A program made the translations under genes and the position numbers. Below, piece by piece: positions 20,982 to 21,443 of a DNA stretch of 21,443 nucleotides. This DNA is from CAYWLI01 sp964519535 (GTDB taxonomy: Bacteria; Desulfobacterota; B13-G15; RBG-16-54-18), in NCBI GenBank assembly GCA_964519535.1, contig CAZFIR010000235.1:1-21443 (forward strand). Direction: 5' to 3'. Every line of letters starts with the position of its first letter. The first letter of the stretch is position 1. The notes below the pieces were generated by a model, which worked only from the letters and a program-made list of their open reading frames with translations, did not search any database and was not told where the DNA came from.

Positions 20982-21443
20982 ATGCGGTCAGCCATCATCA
21001 TCGTCGACATGGTAAAGGACAACTTCCGGGAAGAAGACCAATTCTCCATTACCCGGGAGGCCCAGCCTATCATCCCCAGGATCAATCACCTCCTGCAACA
21101 GGGCCGGCAGTTGGATATACCTATTATCTTCGCCTGTGATTCTTTCCTTCCGGATGATTTCATCTTCAAAGGTAAAATGAACCCGCATTCCCTCAGAGGT
21201 ACTGAAGGCTCAGAGGTCACCGACCACCTGAAGGTGGGTGAGGGAGACGTTATTCTGCCGAAACGGCGCTTCAGCGCGTTCTTTAAGACGGACCTGGACC
21301 AAACGCTGCGAACATGGCACTGCGACACGGTAGCAGTAGGCGGTATTGCAACCAATGTCTGCGTCCTGATGACGGCCATGGATGCCCTCTGCCACGACTT
21401 CAAATCAATACTCTTAGAGGACTGCTGCGCCGCCCACAAGAGA
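20982..21443 (+). CDS. Isochorismatase-family cysteine hydrolase (3' partial)
   Basis: The first 154 residues are visible and the gene runs off the window. It starts MRSAIIIVDMVKDNF and carries the catalytic triad of this family: D9 in IVDM, K94 in LPKRRFSAFF and C127 in GGIATNVCV, which also gives the cis-peptide segment. Family members include nicotinamidases and amide hydrolases; the substrate cannot be fixed from this part. AAAGGAG (20965-20970) precedes the ATG by 11 nt. It follows tatD closely and is probably co-transcribed with it. Confidence 0.9.
   Translation, partial: MRSAIIIVDMVKDNFREEDQFSITREAQPIIPRINHLLQQGRQLDIPIIFACDSFLPDDFIFKGKMNPHSLRGTEGSEVTDHLKVGEGDVILPKRRFSAFFKTDLDQTLRTWHCDTVAVGGIATNVCVLMTAMDALCHDFKSILLEDCCAAHKR

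Noticed and set aside
1..21443. CRISPR arrays, insertion sequences, att sites, rRNA or tRNA genes
   Set aside because: No repeat arrays, transposase frames, tRNA cloverleafs or rRNA stretches were seen on either strand; this is core chromosomal sequence.

Overview
The window suggests a bacterial chromosome segment from a deltaproteobacterial-type lineage (Desulfobacterota or a close relative). That assignment rests on the style of the ribosomal proteins, the S10-spc-alpha gene order with no map gene between adk and infA, and zinc-binding forms of S14, S4, L24 and L36. It comes from memory of these families, not from a search, so only 'bacterial' is certain. The DNA is moderately GC-rich and very tightly packed.

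Positions 1-14386 (+ strand) hold the translation super-operon: the end of tuf, then rpsJ-rplC-rplD-rplW-rplB-rpsS-rplV-rpsC-rplP-rpmC-rpsQ (S10 block), rplN-rplX-rplE-rpsN-rpsH-rplF-rplR-rpsE-rpmD-rplO-secY-adk-infA-rpmJ (spc block) and rpsM-rpsK-rpsD-rpoA-rplQ (alpha block). Genes are usually 0-35 bp apart and several overlap. Structural signals are a perfect 10-bp inverted repeat across the rpsD stop codon up to the rpoA ribosome binding site, and a small AU-rich hairpin before rpsS. Several starts are GTG or TTG and are re-called here.

Positions 14381-19253 (- strand) run toward the ribosomal operon. In transcription order they are cobS, gpsA, radC, a frame-broken unknown gene, an NrnA-like DHH phosphoesterase and an adenosine-specific kinase. 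A strong sigma70-type promoter lies just after gpsA, so radC and the genes below it may form a separate unit. The last gene meets rplQ tail to tail with a 6-bp overlap. Its intrinsic terminator appears to be written inside the rplQ coding sequence, on the opposite strand.

Positions 19445-21443 (+ strand) hold a small zinc-ribbon membrane protein with its own strong promoter, a TatD-family metal-dependent hydrolase and the first 154 codons of an isochorismatase-family cysteine hydrolase cut by the window edge.

Most of the window is ordinary housekeeping sequence, and no clearly new multi-gene system is visible. The most notable observations are the antisense terminator in the rplQ tail, the rpsD-rpoA inverted repeat, a cobS product with three conserved acidic motif positions replaced, and the frameshifted unknown gene between radC and the DHH phosphoesterase.
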